DNA of 64,000 nucleotides from NCBI GenBank assembly GCA_020846655.1, contig JADLDL010000375.1, positions 1 through 64,000 on the forward strand. Reading direction: 5' to 3'. Under the pieces are notes generated by a model. The model did not search any database. It saw only the letters and a list, made by a program, of their open reading frames with translations, and was not told where the DNA came from. A program made the translations under genes and the position numbers. Origin of the DNA: Saprospiraceae bacterium. Lineage in GTDB: Bacteria; Bacteroidota; Bacteroidia; Chitinophagales; Saprospiraceae. Below, piece after piece: positions 8,611-17,447 of this stretch (the first letter of the stretch is position 1; the number at the start of each line of letters is the position of its first letter).

Positions 8611-10602
8611 ATGTCGAAAAAGAATAAATCCAATCCGCAGACGTCCGCGCCAACTCCCGAACCGGCTCCCTTGCCGCCTACGGGGGCTCCCGCGCTTTGG
8701 GAACGCCCCTTGGTAGCCTCGGTGTTGCTGGTGCTGGCGGTGCTGGCTACGTATGCCGCTTCCGTTCACAATGGATTCGTATTTTTTGACGACGACAAGG
8801 CAATTTTGTACAACCGTGCCTTGCAGAACCCCAGCCTGTCCAAGTTTTTCAGTGGCCAAAACCTCGGCATGTTTGCTCCGATCTCCTGGATTGGCTACTG
8901 GCTGGGCAGCCTGATCTCGGGCCAGGAAGCCTGGGGCTACCACTTGTTGGGGCTGTTGCTGCACGCCGCCAATGCCGTGTTGGCCTATTGGGTGCTCTAC
9001 CGACTGCTGGAGCGGCACTGGCCCGCCTTTTTTGCAGCCGCTCTGTTTGCGTTGCACCCTGCGCAGGTGGAGGCGGTGAGTTGGGCCGCTGCCTTGAGTA
9101 CGGTGTTGTTTGCTTTTTTCTACCTGGGCAGCCTGTTGGCCTATTTGGGTTGGAAAAAGTCCCCTACCCCAGCCCTGTACGGCTTGTCGTTGCTGGCTTT
9201 TGTGCTGGCTTGCCTGTCTAAATCGGCGGCCGTCACGCTGCCTTTGGTATTGCTGGCTGTCGACGCGTACCGGAGCGGTAAATTTTCAGGTATCCAATGG
9301 CTGAATAAAGTGCCCTATTTTGGCTTTAGCCTCCTTTTTGGCGCCTACACGTTTGTGACACGGGCGCAGGAAGGGCACGATATTGAGGCCGCCTCCAGCG
9401 CCTTTTCACTGGTCGACCGGTTTTGGATGGTGTGTCAAACCCTGTTGTTTTACCCGGCCAAACTGTTGCTGCCGCTGGGCTTTTCGATTTCCTATCCCTT
9501 TGTAAAAACCGAGGGGCTTTGGTCCTGGGAATATTACCTGGCGCCGCTGGCGCTGGTGGCCCTGGGGCTGCTGGTTTGGAAGAAATTCGCGAGTAATCGC
9601 GACGTTTTGCTGGCATTGGGCTTGTATTTGCTGCCCCTGGTGGTGATGTTGCCGTTCCGGACGGTGGGTAGTTTCGAGTTGCGCTCCGACCGCTATGTGT
9701 ACCTGTCGTGCCTGGGTGTGTTTTTGTTGCTGGCCCTGGCCCTTGAACATCAAAAAGCAAGCCTGCGCTACGGGGTTTTGCTGGGGGCCGCTGGCCTGCT
9801 GGCGTTTTTGACGCTGTCGCAAACCCGGGTTTGGAAAGACGGTATTGCGTTGTTTCAAAACTGCGTACAAAAAACGCCGGAAGCCTCTCTTTGCCAATGC
9901 AACCTGGCCTACAGCGAACTCCTGAACCTCGATTTTGAAAATTCAGCCTACCACTACAGCCAAGCCCTGAAATTCGACCCCTCCGTCGTGGAGGCGTACA
10001 ACGGCCGGGGACAAGCGTATTTTCAATTGAAAAAAATTCCGGAAGCCCTCGACGACTTTACCAATGCCATTGCCGGCGGCATCAGCACCCCCAAATTGTT
10101 TCTCAACCGGGGCAAATGCCTGGTCATGCTCAGCCGTCCGCAAGAAGCCCTCTCGGACCTGAACAAAAGCCTGGAACTGGAGCCCAATAGTCCGGAAGCC
10201 TATTTTTTCCGCGCTGTGGTGCACGAAAAAGGAAAAGAACCGGACTTGGCTTTGGCCGACTACAGCATGGCAATCGAGCAAAATCCGAATTACCTGGAGG
10301 CGATCGTCAACCGCGCGCTGATTCGTGTTGGCAACCAGCAATTTGCTGCCGCCATCGAGGACTACAGCCGGGCCGTTGCCCTGAACCCCCGGATGGAAAT
10401 GATTTACAACAACCGGGGCTACGCGTATTTAAAAAACGGCCAGCCCGACAAAGCGCTTGCCGACGTTAATACAGCCATGGAACTCAATCCTAATTACGCC
10501 CGGGCGTATCAAACCCGCGCCGTAATTTACCAGCAACTGGGCCAGGCTGCGTTGATGCAGGCCGATTTGCAAACTGTCCAGCGCTTGCAACAAGGCCGGT
10601 AG
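8611..10602 (+). CDS. polytopic membrane protein (PMT/TMTC-like) with C-terminal TPR repeats
   Basis: Multiple hydrophobic segments followed by tandem TPRs (e.g. AYNGRGQAYFQLKKIPEALDDFTNAI). Confidence 0.8.
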   Translation: MSKKNKSNPQTSAPTPEPAPLPPTGAPALWERPLVASVLLVLAVLATYAASVHNGFVFFDDDKAILYNRALQNPSLSKFFSGQNLGMFAPISWIGYWLGSLISGQEAWGYHLLGLLLHAANAVLAYWVLYRLLERHWPAFFAAALFALHPAQVEAVSWAAALSTVLFAFFYLGSLLAYLGWKKSPTPALYGLSLLAFVLACLSKSAAVTLPLVLLAVDAYRSGKFSGIQWLNKVPYFGFSLLFGAYTFVTRAQEGHDIEAASSAFSLVDRFWMVCQTLLFYPAKLLLPLGFSISYPFVKTEGLWSWEYYLAPLALVALGLLVWKKFASNRDVLLALGLYLLPLVVMLPFRTVGSFELRSDRYVYLSCLGVFLLLALALEHQKASLRYGVLLGAAGLLAFLTLSQTRVWKDGIALFQNCVQKTPEASLCQCNLAYSELLNLDFENSAYHYSQALKFDPSVVEAYNGRGQAYFQLKKIPEALDDFTNAIAGGISTPKLFLNRGKCLVMLSRPQEALSDLNKSLELEPNSPEAYFFRAVVHEKGKEPDLALADYSMAIEQNPNYLEAIVNRALIRVGNQQFAAAIEDYSRAVALNPRMEMIYNNRGYAYLKNGQPDKALADVNTAMELNPNYARAYQTRAVIYQQLGQAALMQADLQTVQRLQQGR

Positions 10603-10652
10603 GCCGAAGTCCAATGGATTGTTAATCTACCCTGAATTGCGGACGGGCCAAG

Positions 10653-10660
10653 TATTTTTG
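10653..10660 (+). promoter_or_regulatory. -7 element (TATTTTTG) for the amidohydrolase-like gene
   Basis: Exact TAnnTTTG upstream of 10699. Confidence 0.55.
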
Positions 10661-10698
10661 CCCCGAAAAGTCATTTTTTTCAATCAACAACCACGTCC

Positions 10699-11940
10699 AT
10701 GACAAAATCAATACTTCCGCTGATCGGATTTTGCCTGATCCAGGTCCTCGCCATTGGCCAAAAAACCACGCCCGTTTACGAGTTTAAAAACGGCAACTGG
10801 TACAATGGCGAAGGTTTTACACCGGGTACCTGGTATACCGTAGATGGGAAATTTACCAAAAAAACACCTGCCAAAGTCGACTCCGTATTTGATTTGGCCG
10901 GCCGCTGGGTCGTTCCGCCCCTGGCCGATGCCTACTGTTCGACCCTCACTGGCAACCCCTCGGCGGCCAACCAACTTGGCTTCTGCACGGAAGAAGGTAT
11001 TTTTTACCTGCAAGTGCTCGGCAACTCCCTGGAAGATCGCAAAGCCGTCGAGGCCCTGGTTAACAAACCTTCCGGCCCGGACGTGGCATTCGCCAATGGC
11101 GGGGTCACCTGCTCCCTGGGCTATCCGTTTCTCCAGTTTGAAGGCCCGGCCCAAGGGATCCGCAACCCGCAACTCATGAAGCAGCAATACGACAAAATCA
11201 AGTTGCAGCGCAGCATGGAAGGCAACGGCTATTGGTACATGGACAGCAAGGCGGCCGTTGGCAAAGCCTGGGATAAAATCAAGGCCCAAAGGCCGAACCT
11301 GATCTCGATTTATTTGCTCGATGTTGCCAACAGCGGCGGCAAAGAAGGCAAAGGCTTGTCGGCCGATGTAGCCAAAGAAGTGGTAAAAAAAGCGCACAAA
11401 TCTGGCTTTCCAGTGTACGCGCACGTCGAAACGGCAGCCGATGTGGCACTTGGCCTCAAGTTGGGTGTCGATGGTTTTGCCAACCTGCCCGGCCACAAGT
11501 GGGACGGCAGTGGCGACGGCAAAAAATACGAACTGTCGGACGATGACCTAAAAAAACTGGCCAAGAAGAAAACACCCGTAATTCCGCTTTTTTCGCACGC
11601 GCAATCCATGGCGCCCCGCCAGGGCAGCCAGGAGGCGCAATCGAAAATGCTGAAACGACTGCTGAGCAACGGGGTGAATGTGGTGATTGGCTCGGATGAT
11701 ATCCAACGCACGATCCGGGGTGAACTCAACTACTGGTTTCAATTCGGCGACCTGAACTACAGCCAGACCCTGAAAATACTCTGTGTCAACACGCCGCAGG
11801 CTATTTTCCCGAAACGCAAAATCGGTCGCATTGCGGATGGCTACGAGGCCAGTTTCATCGTGCTGAGCGACAATCCACTGACCAACCTGCTCAAACTCCG
11901 GGCTATCGCTTACAAAGTAAAAGACGGCTTGATTTTTTAA
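10699..11940 (+). CDS. amidohydrolase-like protein, metal-site motif degenerate
   Basis: Signal peptide; AHVETAADVALGLKLGVDGFANLPGH, NVVIGSDD, IGRIADGYEASFIVLSDNPL match the amidohydrolase superfamily. Confidence 0.75.
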   Translation: MTKSILPLIGFCLIQVLAIGQKTTPVYEFKNGNWYNGEGFTPGTWYTVDGKFTKKTPAKVDSVFDLAGRWVVPPLADAYCSTLTGNPSAANQLGFCTEEGIFYLQVLGNSLEDRKAVEALVNKPSGPDVAFANGGVTCSLGYPFLQFEGPAQGIRNPQLMKQQYDKIKLQRSMEGNGYWYMDSKAAVGKAWDKIKAQRPNLISIYLLDVANSGGKEGKGLSADVAKEVVKKAHKSGFPVYAHVETAADVALGLKLGVDGFANLPGHKWDGSGDGKKYELSDDDLKKLAKKKTPVIPLFSHAQSMAPRQGSQEAQSKMLKRLLSNGVNVVIGSDDIQRTIRGELNYWFQFGDLNYSQTLKILCVNTPQAIFPKRKIGRIADGYEASFIVLSDNPLTNLLKLRAIAYKVKDGLIF

Positions 11941-11978
11941 GCCTTGCCAACAGCAGGCATCCTGACTGTTGTACGAAC

Positions 11979-12026
11979 TAAAAAGGGCAAGCCTACAGCT
12001 GCGAATCTGTAGGCTTGCCCTTTTTA
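11979..12026. terminator. bidirectional intrinsic terminator
   Basis: Perfect 20-bp inverted repeat TAAAAAGGGCAAGCCTACAG / CTGTAGGCTTGCCCTTTTTA between convergent genes. Confidence 0.9.
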
Positions 12027-12074
12027 TGTACTGCCCGGACCGGCGTGTTTTCCAAAAATTGGGATATAGCCAGT

Positions 12075-13433
12075 TTAAATCGCCTGGATCAGGTCGTATT
12101 GGGTGAGGATATGCATGCCGCCGGAGCGGTCTTTGGCGATAACCGCCGTCACCTCCCGGTTGATGTATTTGTTCAACTGGCTGATCGGCAGGTCTTCCTG
12201 CACCAATGGAAAAGGTGCGCCCATGACTTCCCGCAGGAGTTTTTCCGAATTGTGGAGCGGATTTTCCAACAGGATACGCAAGACCTGATTTTCGGTGATG
12301 GAGCCCACCAGTTGGTCGCCATCCAGCACCGGCAACTGGCTGATATCATCCGATTTCATCAAACTGAAGGCGCTGCGCACGGTGTCGCTGACCTGAACGG
12401 AAATAAACCGACGGTCTTTTTTTCGGGCAATCAGGTCGCCTACGCTGAGTTCGTCCTCCAGGAATCCGCGTTGCCGCATCCATTCGTCGTTGTAAATTTT
12501 GCCGACGTAGCGGCTGCCGTGGTCGTGGAAAATCACGACCACCACATCGTCTTTTTTCAATTTGCCGCGCAGTTGCCACAGCGCGCCCATGGCGCTTCCT
12601 GCAGAATAGCCCAGCAGCAAGCCTTCCTGGCGGGCCAGGCGCCGGGCCCAAAGGGCCGCATCTTTGTCCGAAACTTTTTCAAACTGATCAATCACCGAGA
12701 AGTCCACGTTGGCAGGCAAAATGTCTTCGCCGATGCCCTCGGTGATGTAGGGGTAAATTTCTTTCGGGTCAAAAACGCCGGTTTCGTGGTATTTTTTGAA
12801 CACGGAGCCATAGGTGTCGGCGCCCCACACCTGAATCTTGGGGTTGCGCTCTTTCAGGTACCGGGCCACGCCAGACACGGTGCCGCCGGTGCCTACCCCC
12901 ACCACCAGGTGGGTGATTTTGCCCTCCGTTTGGTCCCAGATTTCGGGGCCAGTGGATTCGTAGTGTGCCTGCCGGTTGGAGAGGTTGTCGTATTGGTTGC
13001 ACCAGAACGAGTTGGGGATTTCGCCGCTCAGGCGCCGCGCTACAGCATAGTAGGATCGCGGATCTTCCGGCTCCACGTTGGTAGGGCATACGATCACCTC
13101 GGCGCCCAGGGCTTTAAGGACATCGACTTTTTCTTTGCTCTGCTTGTCGGTGGTCGTGAAAATACACCGGTAGCCCCGCACACAACCCACAAGGGCCAGG
13201 CCCATGCCGGTATTGCCGGAGGTGCATTCGATGATGGTGCCGCCGGGCTTGAGGTCGCCGCGCGCCTCGGCGTCGTCAATCATTTTAACAGCCATCCGGT
13301 CTTTGATGGAGTGGCCGGGGTTGAAGGTTTCTACTTTTGCGAGCACCAGAGCCGGTATGTCGCCGGCAATTTGGTTGAGCTTAACCAAAGGCGTGTTGCC
13401 TATCGTTTCGAGGATATTCTCTTTGTATTGCAT
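12075..13433 (-). CDS. cbs: cystathionine beta-synthase (PLP domain plus CBS domain pair)
   Basis: ETIGNTPLVKLN, NPGHSIKDRMAVKMI, CTSGNTGMGLA, GVGTGGTVSGVARYLK; C-terminal CBS domains. Confidence 0.88.
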   Translation of the reverse strand: MQYKENILETIGNTPLVKLNQIAGDIPALVLAKVETFNPGHSIKDRMAVKMIDDAEARGDLKPGGTIIECTSGNTGMGLALVGCVRGYRCIFTTTDKQSKEKVDVLKALGAEVIVCPTNVEPEDPRSYYAVARRLSGEIPNSFWCNQYDNLSNRQAHYESTGPEIWDQTEGKITHLVVGVGTGGTVSGVARYLKERNPKIQVWGADTYGSVFKKYHETGVFDPKEIYPYITEGIGEDILPANVDFSVIDQFEKVSDKDAALWARRLARQEGLLLGYSAGSAMGALWQLRGKLKKDDVVVVIFHDHGSRYVGKIYNDEWMRQRGFLEDELSVGDLIARKKDRRFISVQVSDTVRSAFSLMKSDDISQLPVLDGDQLVGSITENQVLRILLENPLHNSEKLLREVMGAPFPLVQEDLPISQLNKYINREVTAVIAKDRSGGMHILTQYDLIQAI

Positions 13434-13454
13434 GTGTGGTGTTAGATTGCCATT

Positions 13455-14183
13455 TTATGGTAAGTGCGCGAGCATCATGTCGCGTACTTTTTCTTTTAAC
13501 ATCGGGATATCGGCCGCGCTCAGTCCGGCGGTTTCAATGGGGGTGTCCCATACGATATGAACGGTGCCGGGGCAAAGGTCGAGCGAGCGGGCGGTGGCTG
13601 ATATGTTTTTTATGTTCAAAATGGTCTGGATGGCCAGCGGCGCTTTGGTCTGAATGGCAATCCGGAAGGCCCCATCGAAAAAAGGCGCCAACGGCTCCTC
13701 TGTTCGGTTTCGGCCGCCTTCCGGGTAGATAAAAATACTCCAGCCGGCAGCCAGTTGATTTTTTATATCCACCACGCTACGAGCACGGCTCATGGCACTG
13801 CTGCGGTCAACCGACAGGCACATTTTTTTGACCACCCAACCAAACACCGGCACTTTGTGCAGTTCTTGTTTAGCCAGAAAACGAAAAACGCCAGGGAAGG
13901 CATCGGCGTTGACGATAAAATCGAGGGAGGAGTTGTGGTTGCCAATAATGACGTAGGAGCGCTTCGGGTCCAATTTTTCCTGTCCCGAAATCCGGGTTCG
14001 AATGCCCACCAAGGTCAGGAAAACAGGCGTGAAAACATGGTGCAAATACCCAATATTGCGCCGCAGGGCCGTATTGCCTGGGGTAACTGCCATGTTAATG
14101 AGCAATACAGGAATCGATACGGCCATCAACAACAAAAACAACAGGACACCGTAGATAGCCCAAATTTTCCGAAAAAAGTCCAT
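13455..14183 (-). CDS. plsC: 1-acyl-sn-glycerol-3-phosphate acyltransferase
   Basis: NHNSSLDF (HX4D variant) and YPEGGRNRTEE motifs. Confidence 0.85.
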   Translation of the reverse strand: MDFFRKIWAIYGVLLFLLLMAVSIPVLLINMAVTPGNTALRRNIGYLHHVFTPVFLTLVGIRTRISGQEKLDPKRSYVIIGNHNSSLDFIVNADAFPGVFRFLAKQELHKVPVFGWVVKKMCLSVDRSSAMSRARSVVDIKNQLAAGWSIFIYPEGGRNRTEEPLAPFFDGAFRIAIQTKAPLAIQTILNIKNISATARSLDLCPGTVHIVWDTPIETAGLSAADIPMLKEKVRDMMLAHLP

Positions 14184-14201
14184 GCGCGAACTTTACGGGC
14201 G

Positions 14202-14209
14202 CAAAGGTA
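14202..14209 (-). promoter_or_regulatory. -7 element (TACCTTTG) for plsC
   Basis: Plus-strand caaaggta 18 bp upstream of the start. Confidence 0.6.
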
Positions 14210-14289
14210 CCTTAATTCCTGCCGAAAAAGATTCAGCAGTGATCCGAAAACCAGTCTTGTGTCGAAAAGCCGGTGTCTGGCTTGCCCGT

Positions 14290-14688
14290 TTAGTGCAAAT
14301 GGGCTTTTTCAATAGCCCTCGGGTCGTATTTTACGTTGATATTGATCCACATCAGGCGCGAAATGCGAAAGATGTACACAAAGTTGACCACCAAAAACAG
14401 GATCAGCGAGCCAAACGCCACGGTCTGACTATACCCCAGGACCCAGTGGAAAAGCGCGACAAACAGCAAACAGAACCATCCGCTCCACACGTAGGAAATA
14501 AACATAGCGCCGTAATAGTAGCCGGGTTCCGGAAAGTAGTTCAGGTTGCATTTCGGGCAGCGCTCCAACATGTCAAAGGATTTGACGAATGACCAACTGC
14601 CGGTTTCGAACATCTCCCCTTCGTGGCAACGTGGACATTTCAGGTAGAAAATGCTGTAAGACTTGGAGCCTTTTGAAAATAGAGCCAT
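14290..14688 (-). CDS. DUF983 family membrane protein
   Basis: KCPRCHEGEMF...RCPKCNLNYFPEPGYYYGAMFISY, two Zn-ribbon-like CxxC pairs and TM segments. Confidence 0.85.
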   Translation of the reverse strand: MALFSKGSKSYSIFYLKCPRCHEGEMFETGSWSFVKSFDMLERCPKCNLNYFPEPGYYYGAMFISYVWSGWFCLLFVALFHWVLGYSQTVAFGSLILFLVVNFVYIFRISRLMWININVKYDPRAIEKAHLH

Positions 14689-14732
14689 AGCACAATGGAC
14701 GCAATGCGCCCGGTTAACCGTAAAAGAAAGCG

Positions 14733-14740
14733 CAAAGATA
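14733..14740 (-). promoter_or_regulatory. -7 element (TATCTTTG) for the DUF983 gene
   Basis: Plus-strand caaagata upstream of 14688. Confidence 0.6.
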
Positions 14741-14878
14741 CGTTCTCCAGGCGTTCTTCAATCCCGGATGAGCAATTGGAAGGCTTGATGTAAATCACCA
14801 CCTGCTCTGACCCCGCTCATCTGCCCGCCTGGCCGTTCCTTCGACTTTTGTGTTATAAAAAAGTCATCTTCTATCGTC

Positions 14879-17338
14879 ATGGGGAAAACTACCGCCCTAC
14901 CTGTTGCCAAGCCCGCGCCCAATGCCGTGCTGTCCTGCTACCATTGCCACGAAGTCTGCCCGGACGATCGCCTGCACCTGGACGACAAGTTTTTCTGTTG
15001 CGAAGGATGCCAGATGGTGTATCAGATTCTGAACACACACGATCTCTGTCAATTCTACTCCCTCGACGACAAGCCCGGGGTCACACAAAAAATACAAAAA
15101 GATGCTCGCTCGTATGCCTGGCTCGACGATCCGGACATCCGCTCGAAATGGATTCATTTCAGTGACGGCAAACTCACCCGCGCCTCATTTTACCTGCCGG
15201 CCATGCACTGCGCTTCCTGCATTTGGTTGCTGGAGCACTTGTATCGGCTCGACGAAGGCGTGTCGCACTCCAGCGTGAATTTTCTGAAAAAGGAAATCAC
15301 CATCCATTTTGAAGAAGAAAAAACCTCGCTCCGGAAACTGGCCACCCTGTTGGCCAGCATCGGATACGCCCCCGAGATCAACCTCGGCGACGTCAGCGCC
15401 GACCAAACCCCCAAAGCCGTTGACCGCTCGCTGTACTATAAAATAGGCGTGGCCGGTTTCGCTTTTGGCAACATCATGCTCCTGAGTTTTCCGGAATACC
15501 TCGGCCTCGAAAAGGAGCATGAAGCCTGGTTTTTTGGCATTTTTGGCTACCTCAACCTCCTGCTGGCGCTCCCAGTACTGCTCTACAGCGCGCAAGATTA
15601 TTTTGTGTCGGCCTGGAATGGTTTGCGCAACCGCCACCTGAACATTGACGTTCCCCTGGCCTTGGGTATGGTGATGCTGTTCGGACGCTCGGCCTGGGAA
15701 ATTCTCAGTGGCGCCGGGGCCGGTTACATGGATTCGTTCGCCGGTTTGCTGTTCTTTTTGCTTACCGGCCGCTGGTTTCAACAGAAAACCTATCACCAAT
15801 TGTCCTTCGAGCGGGATTACCGGTCCTATTTTCCAGTGGCAGCCTCCCGCAAAAACCAGGATGGCACAGACACCGCTACACCCGTCGACCGGCTGGAGCC
15901 CGGCGACATTATCCTGGTTCGGCACGGCGAACTCATTCCGGCCGATGGTATCTTGCTGAAAGGAAAGGGCCTGATCGACTACAGTTTTGTGACGGGCGAA
16001 GCCGAGCCGGTGCCCGCCCAAAGCGGGGCGCATATTTTTGCCGGCGGCAAACAACAGGGCGAAACGCTCGAGATCAGCCTGACACGCCGCGTCAACACCA
16101 GTTACCTCACCCAACTTTGGAACGATGAGGCGTTCAAGGCCAAAGTAAAAGGCCACGCCAGCCTGCTCGCCGATCGCGCCGGGCGGTATTTCACCGGACT
16201 CATCCTGGGCATTGCCGGTCTGGCGTTTTTGTATTGGGCGCCACAAAACATCGCCGTGGCGGTGAACGCTTTCACCGCTGTGCTCATCATTGCCTGCCCC
16301 TGCGCCGTGGCCTTGTCCATTCCGTTCACGATGGGTAACGTGTTGCGCATCCTGGGCAGAAACCGATTTTATGTCAAAAACACGCAGGTGCTGGAGGCGT
16401 TTAGCACGATCAACGAGGTCGTATTTGATAAAACCGGCACCATCACGAATGTGGCACAACAGGCAGTTCGGTGGGTATTGCTGGACGGCGCTGCGCCGCT
16501 GTCGGGTCGCGAACGGGTAGCGCTGCGCACATTGGCCCACCAAAGCGGGCACCCCTTGAGCCGGCAAATCGCCGAATCGATGCAGGAAGTGCCGCTGGAT
16601 ACGGTCAGTGCCTTTGAAGAAATAACGGGCAAAGGCATTCAGGGGCGGGTGCAGGAGTACGGCCTGCGACTGGGTTCTTCGGCATTTATGTATGGAGATG
16701 CGCAGCAGGAACAAGGTGTTTTTGTAGAAATCAACGGCGTGGTGCGGGGCTATTTCGATATAAAAAACCGCTACCGCGATGGGCTACGCGACATGCTGGA
16801 ATATTTCCGCCAGCGGTATGCCGGTTTGTGGCTGTTGTCGGGCGATAATGCGCACGAATCCAGGGCCTTGCTTCCGTTTTTTGAAAAATCAGACGCCCTT
16901 CGGTTCAACCAAAGTCCGCAGGATAAACTCGATTTTGTCAAGCAATTGCAGCAGGAGGGACGCGAAGTGCTGATGCTGGGCGACGGCCTGAATGATGCAG
17001 GCGCCTTGCGGCAAAGCAACGTCGGCATTGTTGTGTCGGAAAATACCAATAATTTCACGCCAGCCTGCGATGCCATTTTGCACGCCGATGAATTCGAACG
17101 CTTGCCCAAGTTTATGGAGTTATCGCGCTGGGGTGTCACTACCGTGAACCGCGCCTATTTACTGGCGGCTTGTTACAATGTAGTCGGGGTGAGTTATGCC
17201 GTGACCGGCAGCCTGTCACCGGTGGTAGCAGCCATATTGATGCCCCTGAGTTCGGTGACGATTGTGTTGTTTGGCTTTGGGATGAGCCACTGGAAAGCCT
17301 GGAAACTGGGTCTACAAAGTCATGTTTTTTCAGAATAA
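14879..17338 (+). CDS. heavy-metal translocating P-type ATPase (CcoI/FixI-like)
   Basis: N-terminal CYHCHEVCPDD...FCCEGCQMVYQIL, HMA MHCASCIWLLE, ACPCAVALS, VFDKTGTIT, GDGLNDAGAL. Confidence 0.9.
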   Translation: MGKTTALPVAKPAPNAVLSCYHCHEVCPDDRLHLDDKFFCCEGCQMVYQILNTHDLCQFYSLDDKPGVTQKIQKDARSYAWLDDPDIRSKWIHFSDGKLTRASFYLPAMHCASCIWLLEHLYRLDEGVSHSSVNFLKKEITIHFEEEKTSLRKLATLLASIGYAPEINLGDVSADQTPKAVDRSLYYKIGVAGFAFGNIMLLSFPEYLGLEKEHEAWFFGIFGYLNLLLALPVLLYSAQDYFVSAWNGLRNRHLNIDVPLALGMVMLFGRSAWEILSGAGAGYMDSFAGLLFFLLTGRWFQQKTYHQLSFERDYRSYFPVAASRKNQDGTDTATPVDRLEPGDIILVRHGELIPADGILLKGKGLIDYSFVTGEAEPVPAQSGAHIFAGGKQQGETLEISLTRRVNTSYLTQLWNDEAFKAKVKGHASLLADRAGRYFTGLILGIAGLAFLYWAPQNIAVAVNAFTAVLIIACPCAVALSIPFTMGNVLRILGRNRFYVKNTQVLEAFSTINEVVFDKTGTITNVAQQAVRWVLLDGAAPLSGRERVALRTLAHQSGHPLSRQIAESMQEVPLDTVSAFEEITGKGIQGRVQEYGLRLGSSAFMYGDAQQEQGVFVEINGVVRGYFDIKNRYRDGLRDMLEYFRQRYAGLWLLSGDNAHESRALLPFFEKSDALRFNQSPQDKLDFVKQLQQEGREVLMLGDGLNDAGALRQSNVGIVVSENTNNFTPACDAILHADEFERLPKFMELSRWGVTTVNRAYLLAACYNVVGVSYAVTGSLSPVVAAILMPLSSVTIVLFGFGMSHWKAWKLGLQSHVFSE

Positions 17339-17447
17339 TCGGTGTTTCGCTTGATTTTCCACCTTTGTCAGCAGTAACAAACTGACCGTAAATGATGCCC
17401 GTCCTGCTCAGGTTTGGGCATTACTTTTTAGCGCTTACAAGCAGTCC

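Noticed and set aside
12015-13445. 476-aa plus-strand ORF
   Set aside because: Antisense to cystathionine beta-synthase and begins in the terminator stem.
15185-16714. 509-aa minus-strand ORF
   Set aside because: Antisense to the P-type ATPase, whose motifs are complete on the plus strand.
17388-17430. Imperfect hairpin GTAAATGATGCCC...GGGCATTAC followed by T run
   Set aside because: Plausible terminator between convergent genes, but the stem is imperfect with a long loop; not listed as a supported feature.
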